DNA from: Palaemon carinicauda
Lineage: Eukaryota > Arthropoda > Malacostraca > Decapoda > Palaemonidae
Length of the DNA: 64,000 nt
Assembly: GCF_036898095.1 (NCBI RefSeq)
Contig: NC_090726.1
Coordinates: 40,083,483-40,147,482 of the forward strand
Reading direction: 5' to 3'
Positions 1-9,749 of the stretch are shown here, piece after piece (position 1 is the first letter of the stretch; each line of letters begins with the position of its first letter). Under the pieces are notes generated by a model. It saw only the letters and a list, made by a program, of their open reading frames with translations. It searched no databases and was not told the DNA's origin. Position numbers and translations under genes: made by a program.

Positions 1-889
1 TGCTTAACAAGTTATAGATCTTTTTATTTTATATCTCTCCGCCTTTATAGGCCTCTTCGATTAACTTTCCATTTATTATAAACTTATAAAAATTAATTTT
101 TATGTTTGTTTATATGCGACCTTTCCTAATAGTAGGCGGTCCTTACTTAGAACCGAAGTTAATTAACATTGAGCCCGTCATTTCGTATTTACCTTTTAAG
201 AATTTATACTTTTTTAATTTTAATGTTTTTGAAAGAATTTCTTTGATAAGTCTCGTACTGTTTTCAAAGATGAAAAAAATTAGTTTAGTCTCCGCAGTTG
301 TTGACGTTCAGAACGTTCAACATGCGCTCTATCGTTACGATAGAGAGAGAGTATTTCACGGTTTCACGTTGCAGTAAGAGTAAACCGATTCTAGCGTTTC
401 GTTCATTCTTTCTTAGCTTAAATGGTTTAAATTCTAATAAAGGAACTTTTTATTTGGGAAACCTTTCAGTTTTTTCCTTTAGCAAATAATATGTTTTAAC
501 GATATATAATTGGGCTCTTCTCTCAGGTTCTAAGTCGAGAGAGAAGAGAGAGAGAGATAGAGACGGAGGGAGAGAGAGGAGAATAAACGTTTCGTTCAAG
601 CGGGTAACGTTGTTCTCGTTTTTTTACTCTTCTCCCTAGTCGCTGTAGGGGAAGAAGGTAAAACGTTTCTAGAGTTTTATTCTTGTTCCCAGGCTTTATG
701 CGGTGAGAGATTTTTACGTAGTTTATTTGATCTAGTGTTTAGTCTCTTTTCCAGCCACTGAATTCTTTATCTTTAATTATGTTTTTCTGTTGCATTGTTA
801 ACGGTTTTCGCAATTACTTCCTTTTAATGAAGGATAGGATTGCGTGTTTCAGATAGAAATCAGTTAAAGTTTCGATTTCAGTGAAATAA
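1..889. other. AT-rich stretch without a recognisable gene
   Basis: No open frame here looks like a known protein. A purine-rich GA tract lies at about 534-585. Similarity to DIRS family 1 only begins near 890, so this may be unrelated flank or the diverged leader of another retroelement. Confidence 0.4.
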
Positions 890-939
890 GTGCTAACAGA
901 AAATCAAAAGTGATAAAGTGATATGCGCAAAGTGTTACA

Positions 940-3050
940 GTGTTGCGTTCGAGGGTTCGTCTGTTCGTGCCAGTTGTTCACCTAGTCCGATACCTCTTAC
1001 AAGCTCCCAAGCCCAGGGGAGAAGTAATGTCGAAGGACTTATGGGTTCCACAGGCCTTGATTGACGAACAGACGTTTCCCTCGGTGGTTTCGGGTGTATC
1101 TACACACGTTGCCGACGTGATCGCCCCACCCACACAAAGACGAGAGAGCCCATTTATTCCTTGTCTGCGGAAGAGGTTTCTTGCAGAAACCATGGACCAA
1201 ATCTTGCAGCTTTTTAGTGCAAGTCGGTCCCTTCCGCGCAAGTCCAACGGCCTAGGTGTAGCCACTGGGTCAGTTCGGACTCGCTGCAGTCATCCGACGA
1301 CTGCACACCTCCCAAGAGAGGCAAGGTGGTACCGCAACAGGCAGTAACTCCGTCTGTTGCCGCACCAGCTGTTTTAGACCCTCAGTCACAACGGACAGTA
1401 GCTCCGTTTGTTGCCGTCTTTTATAGACCCTAGTGGTCCATGCTGCAGACTATGCAGTCTCAGCTTGCTTCCTTCATGCAGGAGTATCGTAATGAGAAGG
1501 TTGACACTGCACCTGTTAACCTACAACCTGCCACGGTTGTGCGCTCAGCAGATACTGCGGCTGGCTCCCACACTCCACCTGTGAGAGCTCCACCACCGAT
1601 GCGCAGTCGACCCTGCCAGACGCATGTTCATGCTGCACCCTCCGTTGACATGCGTGAGCTACCTCATCAGCAGTGGGAAGGTGCTGTAAGCTGCCGTGTT
1701 TTGACGCAATGCGGCATGCTCCGCAACCCACGGCAGTCCCTCCCACGCACCAGCACTCCGCTTTTGTTGTTGCCAGCTCCCACACTCCGACTGTGGAGAA
1801 GGTTGACGATGCACCCGTTGGCCTACAGCCTGCCACGGTTGTGCGCCCAGCATGGCTGCCTGCTCCCACACTCTTGTTGTGAGAGCTCCTCCACCCATGC
1901 GCAGTCGACCCTGCCAGACGCATGCTGACTCCCACAGACACACGAAGCACTCCGTTGCCGTGCGTGAGCTACCACAAGCTGCCGTGTTTTGACACGGTGT
2001 GTCAGCCTCCGCAACCCACTGTGGTTATCGCCACTCGCCCGCAGCAGACTAGTCAGTCAGGAGTTGAGGCTTCCCCACACAGCTTTGGTTGTTGCCAGCT
2101 CACAGACTGTCAAGCAGTTACATGACGTTGCCTTCTGGTCTGCTACTATGCACCAGTGCTATATGTCCTCACGCTCCTGTTGTGGTTGACAGTTCACTGA
2201 CTGTCAAGCAGTTACATAACGTTGCCTTCTGGTCTGCTGCTTATGCACCAGTGAAACCCTCACTGAGATAACCTAGCTATTCTCGGACATGGTTCCTGTA
2301 GATGAGAAAGTGCTGTTCTCCCTCCTTCTGATATTCCCTTGAGGACTCTGTCATTTGGAGAGGAGCCTTAAGCTGCTTAGCCTCCTATGGACTTTAATTA
2401 AAGCATAACATGCTTCCAGGGATGGTAAATGGTTCCGCTTCAGTCGCTAATCCCGTCTGTTGCCACACCTGCTCCCATAGACCCTAATGGTCTTTGTTGC
2501 AAGACATGCAGTCCAAGCTTAGTCCTTGTTAGAGGATTTTTTACGGAGAAGAACCTTCTAGCCAACAACCTTCCTACCGGTTGGTTGTACGCCCTGTTGA
2601 CGCTGAGGTATCCTACTCACGTCCGCCAGTTGAGATGGTTCCTCTACCGGTGCGACCCAGTGTGGGTTGCCAGTCGCACGTTGACGTTAAGCAACTCTCG
2701 GAGGTGGTTGTGGACGTTCAGTGTGTCACTAGGAAGACGTTCAACAACCAGCAGAGGTGACTTGTTGTGACGCAGTGCGGCAACCTCAGCAACCCGGAAG
2801 GGGGTTGTCTGCACAACCCAGACAGTCTAGGCAGTTTCGGGTTGTCGCTGTACTTCCTCGCGTCCCCATGATTGACAGTTCACAGACTGTGCAGCAGTAC
2901 CATGATCTTGTGTCCGGCTCCGTCACGCATCCACCAGTGCGACCGGATTCAGCGAGTCAGACGTTGCCCACTCCGTTGCCGTTTCCTCATCAGTTTCGGA
3001 TGAGGAACCCTCTGATGGGGACATGGCTGAACAAGACGATCATTCCCCAG
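940..3050 (+). pseudogene. ORF1 (gag-like) remnant of DIRS-1 copy A
   Basis: The translation in several frames follows ORF1 of copy B: a Ser/Pro-rich central region with recurring segments such as the PSVDMRELPHQQWEGA motif near 1640-1685. The reading frame is broken repeatedly. Blocks are duplicated locally: a segment around 1600-1625 recurs near 1900-1925, and a roughly 90-bp block at 2110-2165 recurs at 2200-2255. ORF1 of DIRS elements is thought to be a nucleic-acid-binding structural protein, but this copy cannot make one. The N-terminal Cys-rich part present in copy B is absent. Confidence 0.7.
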
Positions 3051-3055
3051 CCATG

Positions 3056-3700
3056 CTATCCATCCAGAAGATGCTGAAGAAGGAACACGGCCCTGTCAGG
3101 CTGTGGATGAGTCTGGTTAGGACACTGTCATCCGTGGTTCAATTGGTGTCTCTTGGAAGACTACACCTCCGTCCTCTTCGGTATCATCTAGCTCTTCACT
3201 GGAAAAGGACAAGACGCTAGAAGCGGTCTCGATCCCGGTTTCCGGAAAGATAGTCTGGTCTGACTTGATGAAAGGACTTTATCAACCTTTGAAAGGGTCT
3301 TCCCCTGACTGTTCAGACTCCCAACCACGTTCTCTTCTCAGACGCATCGGACGTAGGCTGGGGTGCGTCCTTAGGCGGTAGGGAATGCTCGGGATTATGG
3401 AACTCGAGTCAAAGGACAATGCATTTCAACTGCAAGAAGCTTCTGGCAGTACGTCTGACCTGGAAAAGCTTCAGGTCTCTCCTTCAAGGCAAAGTGGTGG
3501 AGGTGAACACGGTCAACTCCGTGCTTTGATGTACATCTCCTAGCAAGGAGGGACCTACTCTCTGACATGGTACGAGTTCGTAAGTGACCTCCTCTCCTGT
3601 TCAACAGGTCTAGACTTTTCACTAGTAACGAGTTTCATCCAAGGCAACTTGAATGTCTTAGCAGATTGTCTCAGTAGGAAGGGACAATAATTCCAACACA
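3056..3700 (+). pseudogene. RT C-terminus and RNase H remnant of DIRS-1 copy A
   Basis: The frame beginning near 3056 gives QKMLKKEHGPVRLWMSLV, matching the connection region after the RT palm of copy B. Further on, TSDASDVGWGA-like and NCKKLLAV-like segments (about 3330-3450) match the RNase H start. The end (about 3640-3690) matches the NVMADRLSRK region as NVLADCLSRK. Frameshifts separate these blocks. The upstream RT motifs, including the catalytic YxDD box, are absent because of the internal deletion. Confidence 0.7.
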
Positions 3701-5135
3701 TTGGACCCTCCACAAGGATGTATGCAAGAGACTTTGGGTCACCTGGGGCCAGCCAACCATAGATCTCTTCGCAATCTCGATGTCCAAGAGGCTCTCAATA
3801 CTTTGCTCACCTATCCCGGACCCAGCAGTAGTTCTTATAGATGCCTTTCTACTAGATTGATCTCATCTAGATCTATATGCATTTCCTCCGTTCTAGATTG
3901 TCAACAAGGTACTGCAGAAGTTCGCCTCTCACGAAGGGACAAAGTTGACTCTAGTTGCTTCCCTCTGGCCCGCGAGAGAATAACTTACCGAGGTACTTCG
4001 ATGGCTAGTAGACGTTCCCAGAACACTTCCCCTAAGGGTGGACCTGCTACGTCTGCCACGCGTAAAGAAGGTACTCCAAGGCCTCCACGCTCTTCGTCTG
4101 ACTGCCTTCAGAATATCGAAAGACTCTCGAGAACTAGAGGTTTTTCGAAGGAGGCAACCAGAGCGATTGCTAGAGCAAGGAGAACATCCACCCTTAGAGT
4201 CTACCAATCGAAGTGGGAAATCTTCCGAAACTGGTGCAAGTCAGTATCCATATCCTCGACCAGTACCTCTGTAACTCAAATAGCTGACTTCCTCTTATAT
4301 CTGAGGAAAGAGCGATCTCTTTCAGCTCCCACTATCAAGGGTTACAGAAGCATGTTGGCATCAGTCTTCCGTCACAGAGGCTTAGATCTTTCCAACAATA
4401 TAGATCTACAGGACCTCCTTAAGTCTTTTGAGACCACGAAGGAGCGTCGTTTGGTTACTCCTGGTTGGAATTTAGACGTGGTTCTAAGATTCCTTATGTC
4501 AGACAGGTTCGAACCACTTCAATCAGCCTCCCTGAAAGATCTCACCTTTAAGACTCTTTGCCTGATATGCTTAACCATCAGCTAAAAGAGTCAGTGAGAT
4601 TCATGCCTTCAGCAAGAACATCGGATTCTCATCCGAAACGGCTACATGTTCTACATCTTGGTTTTCTAGCCAAACACGAGCTGCCTTCTCGGCCTTGACC
4701 AATATCGTTCGATATTCCAAACTTATCGTATGGTTGGAAATGAACTAGAAAGAGTATTATGTCCTGTAAGAGCTCTTAAGTTCTATTTTAAAACCTTTAC
4801 GAGGCCCGTCTGAAGCTTTATGGTGTTCAGTTAAGAATCCATCTTTGCCTATGTCAGAGAATTCTTTTTCCTATTTTATCAGACTGTTAATACGAGAAGC
4901 TCATTCCCTTCTGAATGAGGAAGACCAAGCTTGGCTGAAGGTAAGGACACACGAAGTTAGAGCTGTCACAACTTCCGTGGCCTTTAAACTAATAGATCTC
5001 TGCAAAATATATTCGACGCAACCTATTGGAAAAGCAAATCAGTGTTCGCGTCTTTTATCTTAAGAATGTCCAGTCTCTTTACGAGAACTGCTACACTCTG
5101 GGACCATTCGTAGCAACGAGTGCAGTAGTGGTGGG
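3701..5135 (+). pseudogene. Methyltransferase-like/tyrosine recombinase remnant of DIRS-1 copy A
   Basis: A 294-codon open stretch (3701-4585) follows the recombinase frame of copy B, including the ARARRTSTLRVYQSKWEIF segment and the region before the first catalytic Arg. It then breaks at about 4583 where copy B reads KRVSE. The remaining C-terminal part (about 4845-5060) still shows VRTHEVRAVTTSVAFK, the HxxR catalytic box. After a further frameshift the segment before the nucleophilic Tyr (FYLKNV) is readable. All catalytic positions can still be traced, but not in one frame. Confidence 0.75.
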
Positions 5136-5551
5136 GGCTCCACCACTACAATTCCCTAATTCCAGAACCTTTTTAATCTTTCTCTTGAAATATTTTTGGG
5201 TTGTCCGGAAGGCTAAGAAGCCTTTCGCATCCTACTTGATTTGGCGGGTGGTCAAAATCATTTCTTGAGAAGCGCCTAGATTAGAGGTTTTGATGAGGAC
5301 CTTTAGTATGGGTTGCAACCCTTCATACTTCAGCTCCTAGGAGTCGCTCAGCATCCTTTGAGGATCGCGAGGCTCAGTAAGGAAGACGTACTTAAAAAGG
5401 CAGAGTAATTGTTCAAGTCGTCTTCCTTACCAGGTACTTATTTATTTCATGCTCGTTATTTTGAATAACTGCTAAAATGAAATACGGAATACTTAGCTCA
5501 TAATGTCAACTTGTAATGCTGGTCTCTACCCACCCCCCTGGGTGTGAATCA

Positions 5552-5640
5552 GCTATATGATCATCGGGTAAGTTTGATATTGAAAAATGTTATTTTCCTT
5601 AGTAAAATAAATTTTTGAATATACTTACCCGATGATCATA
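5552..5640. repeat. Internal complementary region (ICR) of DIRS-1 copy A
   Basis: The first half is complementary to a family-1 left end and the second half to this copy's own right end at 5830-5886. The halves meet near the AAAA|ATG at 5582-5588. This is the same architecture as in copy B. Confidence 0.75.
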
Positions 5641-5690
5641 AATTAAAGGACCCACCCTTCCTCCCCAATAGAGAACCAGTGGGACAGAGG

Positions 5691-5849
5691 AGAAAATTGG
5701 TTCTATGTTGACATCGAGTACTTGAGTACCTACTTGACAGATGGCGCTGTTGATGTACACCCCCACCTGTATAGCGATCGCTGGCGTATTCCGCCCGTAG
5801 ATTTTTTCTGTCGGGCAGCAGGGATGCAGCTATATGATCATCGGGTAAG
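5691..5849. repeat. Right inverted terminal repeat of DIRS-1 copy A
   Basis: This about 159-bp sequence matches the right inverted repeat of copy B (15656-15814) and is the reverse complement of the left repeats at 9385-9541 and 63662-63810. It includes the GCGATCGC palindrome. It is followed by a 37-bp outer extension ending at 5886. The version here reads GATCATCGGG where copy B has GATCACCGGG, so it belongs to a slightly different subfamily. Confidence 0.8.
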
Positions 5850-5886
5850 TATATTCAAAAATTTATTTTACTAAGGAAAATAACAT

Positions 5887-6526
5887 TTTACAGCGTTAGC
5901 TTTCAGATTTTGCATACAGTGTATTTCATTTTATTCATTGCCAACGATTTTTCTCTTGATAGACTTCTTACTTCCGTGTCCTGCATATAGGCTCAGTCAC
6001 AAGCAAACATTCATTCATGGTGTACAGAAATGTATTATCCCCTCCTCCTCCTACACCTATTGATGCAAAAGGGCCTCAAAGAAATTTTTATATACATTTA
6101 TTTACAATATGTTATTTTCTTGTGTGTAAACCTTGATGACTCTTCAGAGTCGAAAAATGTTAATGTTGGAAGGTCCACGTAAACATTAGACCCCATAATT
6201 GAAAACGAGTAAAAGTTAATTTGAAATGAAGCAATGTGACCTCAATTTATTTCATCTTTTACTTATAAGCTTATTATTCTTTACCTGTGTGTCATTATAT
6301 GAAATATTCTACTGTGTTACCTTTTAAGATAAACAGAAGGTCCTCATCTTACGGATTGGATTGGTTCCAAGAAGTTGTTTGCAAGTCGAATTTTACTAAA
6401 TTTTTTCCTTAGGTAGGTCTAACCTGAATCCTATGCCCATGATTCCCAGCTACAAAAGTCAACAAATGGTCAGATTTCATAGGAAGTAGATATCAGGTTA
6501 CTACAAATGTTGCTTTGTTTACTGTA
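5887..6526. other. Intergenic or intronic spacer
   Basis: AT-rich sequence with no supportable gene or repeat boundary. Confidence 0.4.
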
Positions 6527-6835
6527 TTAACCCTTTTACCCCCAAAGGACGTACTGGTACGTTTCACTAAAGCCATCCCTTTACCCTCATGGACGTACCG
6601 GTACGTCCTTGCAAAAAAATGCTATAAAAATTATTTTTTTCATATTTTTGATAATTTTTTGAGAAAATTCAGGCATTTTCCAAGAGAATGAGACCAACCT
6701 GACCTCTCTATGACAAAAATTAAGGCTGTTAGAGCAATTTAAAAAAAATATACTGCAAAATATGCTGGGAAAAAAACAACCCCTTGAGGGTTAAGTGTTG
6801 GAAATTTCCAAATAGCCTGGGGGTAAAAGGGTTAA
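6527..6835. mobile_element. piggyBac-type MITE, copy 1
   Basis: This non-autonomous element of about 300 bp has TTAA at both ends (6527-6530 and 6832-6835) and terminal inverted repeats CCCTTTTACCCCCA / TGGGGGTAAAAGGG (one base differs at the inner edge). TTAA target duplication and CCC-starting termini are characteristic of piggyBac transposons. The interior has a near-palindrome around GGACGTACCGGTACGTCC and a block shared with the three other copies. Confidence 0.8.
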
Positions 6836-7206
6836 CTATTGACTCTAATAGTCAGTACAGTACAGTAATGACAAAAATATGTTGTACATTTTATATAGTT
6901 CTTATGAAGTGTAATAGAGAAGAATATAAGATTATGTATTCATTTAAGGTTGATCGGAGTCCAGAGGTCTTCATCAGACCTTTCATCCCCCATCAGCAAA
7001 CTTTACAAACTGTACAAAGTGATATATTCCCAATTTCATTGGGCCAGGCTACCTCAAGACCACTGCTGGTCACACTTGGAAAAATTATTAATCATCTAGG
7101 ATAAAGAAATGAATAATCGGTGAATTTTTTTAATAAAACTTATTGCACATATCTATAAAAATAGATTTTAAAAATTATACATACAGAAGTGGTTCCAATA
7201 AATATA

Positions 7207-8583
7207 TCAGTCAAAGAATTCATAACATTGGGTGAAGGGATACCGTGAAAATTTACCTATCCCGTAGATATTCAAGTTTGTACCTTTGAAATGCTTCTTT
7301 AGACTAAAGTAAGTGCCATTGCTCCTGCGACGACAGGTCCAGAAGTGACCGTTTAACGTAAGTACAGACAACGATGGAAGTCGTCTGATGAAGCTTTCAA
7401 GGTTTCTGGGAAAAGTACTGCCTATGTGTAATGTATTCAAGTGTAGAAGTCCTCCAACATCCATCCTGTCCAGTCCCTCTTCGGAGATGTACGACGTCTT
7501 TAGCGTTCGAATAAAAGGTGCCGACATTATCAAGTGATGCTGGAAATTTTCTGCATCTTTGCTGGGAAATTTTGGAGAATGTATGGTAAGTGTTAAGGAA
7601 TTCAACTTTGGAAATATATTAAAAGGACTTTGTGAATGATCGTATGATTCAAGATTTGTTTCTAAGCTCAGAACTTGAAGTGCTGTACATGAATTTAAAG
7701 CTACCACAAGCTCTGTAGCAACAACTCCATAAAGTAAATTGAGACATAATGTCTGTAAAATATTACCAATATCATTAAATACAGATGCTAATTCTGAATT
7801 AGAGAAGAGAGAATGTTTATACAATACTAATTCAATGCTCATGCATTGGTGCCTTTTCATTAGGTCTTTGACGAAATTCCTTGTCTTTGTACTGAAGACG
7901 GCATCAACTTCAATCACGATGTGGTTTACGGTAGGATACTCTCCGTAATTTTCCACCGTGTCATCCAATAATTCTAATTCATTAACGTAGCCAATCTGCA
8001 GAACATCCCAGTTATATTTTTCTTTTATTAAAAAGGGAGACTGTAATCTAAAAGTGGACACAGGGAGCTCTGGACTAGGTTTGTGAATATTGATGAAGTT
8101 AACCCATCTCGTCTTAATATGTGGGTAAAAGTGCTGAAGACAATGCATAAATTCTGTTATTGGAACACATGTATTTGAATTGTTATTATTGATAACTACT
8201 TCCTTTAACTTTGGAAAGGAGAGCACAACTTGTCCTTTACAATCCAGACTTTTTATTACATCATCCATTTTCAGTCCCCCGAAAAAGGTTTCGAAGAGGA
8301 TATCACTTGATGAACTTCCACTCGTGAGCACAGCATAATACGCAAACAGTTTAAAATATACAGTTTCAATATTTTTGCAATGTATTCGAAGACTATTAAA
8401 TACGAAAAAACTACTATTATTAACAAGATACACGTGCTTGAGGTAAGGGGAATGTTTCAGCAGAGTTACCAACGGTGCAGATTCTTCAAACTTGATGAAG
8501 GCCGTTGATAATCTCTCCAAATGAAATGGAGCAGTTGCTTCTAAAAGTTTGTTGAATATTCTAGCGGTCCCACTACGAACGGT
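7207..8583 (-). CDS. Terminal exon of a leucine-rich-repeat-like protein
   Basis: This is the last exon of a host gene on the minus strand: 458 codons plus stop. On that strand it follows a pyrimidine-rich acceptor, CCTTTTTGCAG, directly before ACC at 8583. The encoded protein has irregular leucine/isoleucine-rich segments that look like leucine-rich repeats of the F-box/LRR kind, for example LVTLLKHSPYLKHVYL, LPSLSVLTLNGHF and LNTLHIGSTFPRNL. No enzyme motif, signal peptide or membrane segment is evident. The exon starts in phase 0, so it joins the exon at 18791-19054 without a frame problem and gives about 599 residues with the first coding exon. An intact DIRS element (9371-15851) lies in the intervening intron on the opposite strand. 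The product's partner and substrate are unknown. The LRR assignment is by eye; the exon itself is well supported. Confidence 0.7.
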   Translation of the reverse strand, partial: TVRSGTARIFNKLLEATAPFHLERLSTAFIKFEESAPLVTLLKHSPYLKHVYLVNNSSFFVFNSLRIHCKNIETVYFKLFAYYAVLTSGSSSSDILFETFFGGLKMDDVIKSLDCKGQVVLSFPKLKEVVINNNNSNTCVPITEFMHCLQHFYPHIKTRWVNFINIHKPSPELPVSTFRLQSPFLIKEKYNWDVLQIGYVNELELLDDTVENYGEYPTVNHIVIEVDAVFSTKTRNFVKDLMKRHQCMSIELVLYKHSLFSNSELASVFNDIGNILQTLCLNLLYGVVATELVVALNSCTALQVLSLETNLESYDHSQSPFNIFPKLNSLTLTIHSPKFPSKDAENFQHHLIMSAPFIRTLKTSYISEEGLDRMDVGGLLHLNTLHIGSTFPRNLESFIRRLPSLSVLTLNGHFWTCRRRSNGTYFSLKKHFKGTNLNIYGIGKFSRYPFTQCYEFFD

Positions 8584-8752
8584 CTGCAAAAAGGGTCAAA
8601 GGTACGTAAATAGTCATTCAATTTCATTATTAAGTCAGTTCTAGGTTTGTACAGTACTGATTTATAAGGATTTATACTGAAATGACATGTAAACACTGGA
8701 CTAACATGTAGTTGGATGTTGGGTAATTACATAAGGTCCTCAACTTACAAAC

Positions 8753-9063
8753 TTAACCCTTTTACCCCCAAAGGACGTACTGGTACGTTTCACAAAACAC
8801 ATCCCTTTACCCCCCTGGACGTACCGGTACGTCCTTGCCATAAAATGCTATAAATTTTTTTTTTCATATTTTTAATCATTTTTTGAGAAAATTCAGGCAT
8901 TTTCCAAGAGAATGAGACCAACCTGACCTCTCTATGACAAAAATTAAGACTGTTAGAGCAATTTAAAAAATATATACTGCAAAATGTGCTGGGAAAAAAT
9001 AACCCCTTGGGGGTTAAGGGTTGGAAATTTCCAAAGACCCTGGGGCCCCAGTAAAAGGGTTAA
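8753..9063. mobile_element. piggyBac-type MITE, copy 2
   Basis: Flanked by TTAA at 8753-8756 and 9060-9063, with the same terminal repeats and interior as the copy at 6527-6835. The right end has a small insertion (GGGGCCCCAG) just inside the terminus. It sits in the last intron of the LRR-like gene. Confidence 0.8.
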
Positions 9064-9384
9064 TAGATTCCAAGCTGTATGTAGGTTGATTTTTTAGAAA
9101 ATTTGGCCTTGGGTAGGCCTAACCTGAATTTCATCCCTACAATTTCCAGCTACTGAAGTCAACAAATAGTCAGGTTTCATATGAAATAGATATCAGGTTA
9201 TTACAAGTATTATTTTGCTTACTGTATTAAATGACAATTGTTTTATTACAGTACTGTATTTCTTCATCTTATCTTTGTTATTTTCAATTGGATTTGTGTT
9301 TGTATCTCCAAATGCTTGCAAGTTGAGGCCCTTCTGTATATTAGAGCATACAAAATGGAGGAAAATATACTTTTCAATATTAAT

Positions 9385-9541
9385 CTTACCCGGTGATCAT
9401 GTAGCTGCAACTCTGTTGCCCGACAGAAAAAACCTACGGGCGGGATACGCCAGCGATCGCTATACAGGTGGGGGTGTACAACAACAGCGCCATCTGTCGA
9501 GTAGGTACTCAGGTACTTCTTGTTAACAAGAACCAATTTTC
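9385..9541. repeat. Left inverted terminal repeat of DIRS-1 copy B
   Basis: About 157 bp, the near-perfect reverse complement of 15656-15814. It starts CTTACCCGGTGATCATGTAG and contains the GCGATCGC palindrome. A 14-bp extension (9371-9384) unique to the left end precedes it. Confidence 0.9.
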
Positions 9542-9749
9542 TCTCTGTCGTGCCACCGGCAAGACCTACTTGATACGCTGTTGTTTCTGGAGTTTATTTT
9601 CACGCTATTTGGTGATGTATTCTCTCTAGATATTAGCTTTCGCTGTACAGGAGTTATTATCATTACCTTATCAAGCTTTTTTGATTAGATTTGGATTATT
9701 TGTTGACGACTTGGATAGATTTTGGATTTCCCCCTTTGACTAATTCAAG

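Larger units (their letters stand above)
890..5886 (+). mobile_element. DIRS-like retrotransposon family 1, copy A (degenerate, internally deleted)
   Basis: This is a decayed relative of the intact element at 9371-15851, in the same orientation. It has an ORF1 remnant, the end of the reverse transcriptase, RNase H and methyltransferase-like remnants, a tyrosine recombinase remnant, a 3' non-coding region, an internal complementary region and a right inverted repeat. The left inverted repeat and the start of ORF1 are missing. Near 3050 the acidic ORF1 segment is joined directly to the late RT segment, so the stretch equivalent to about 11180-12990 of copy B (ORF1 C-terminus and RT fingers/palm) has been lost. 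Many stops and frameshifts make it non-autonomous. Confidence 0.85.

Noticed and set aside
7739..7948. A small gene opposite the LRR-like exon
   Set aside because: Short antisense frame without motif inside a well-supported exon.
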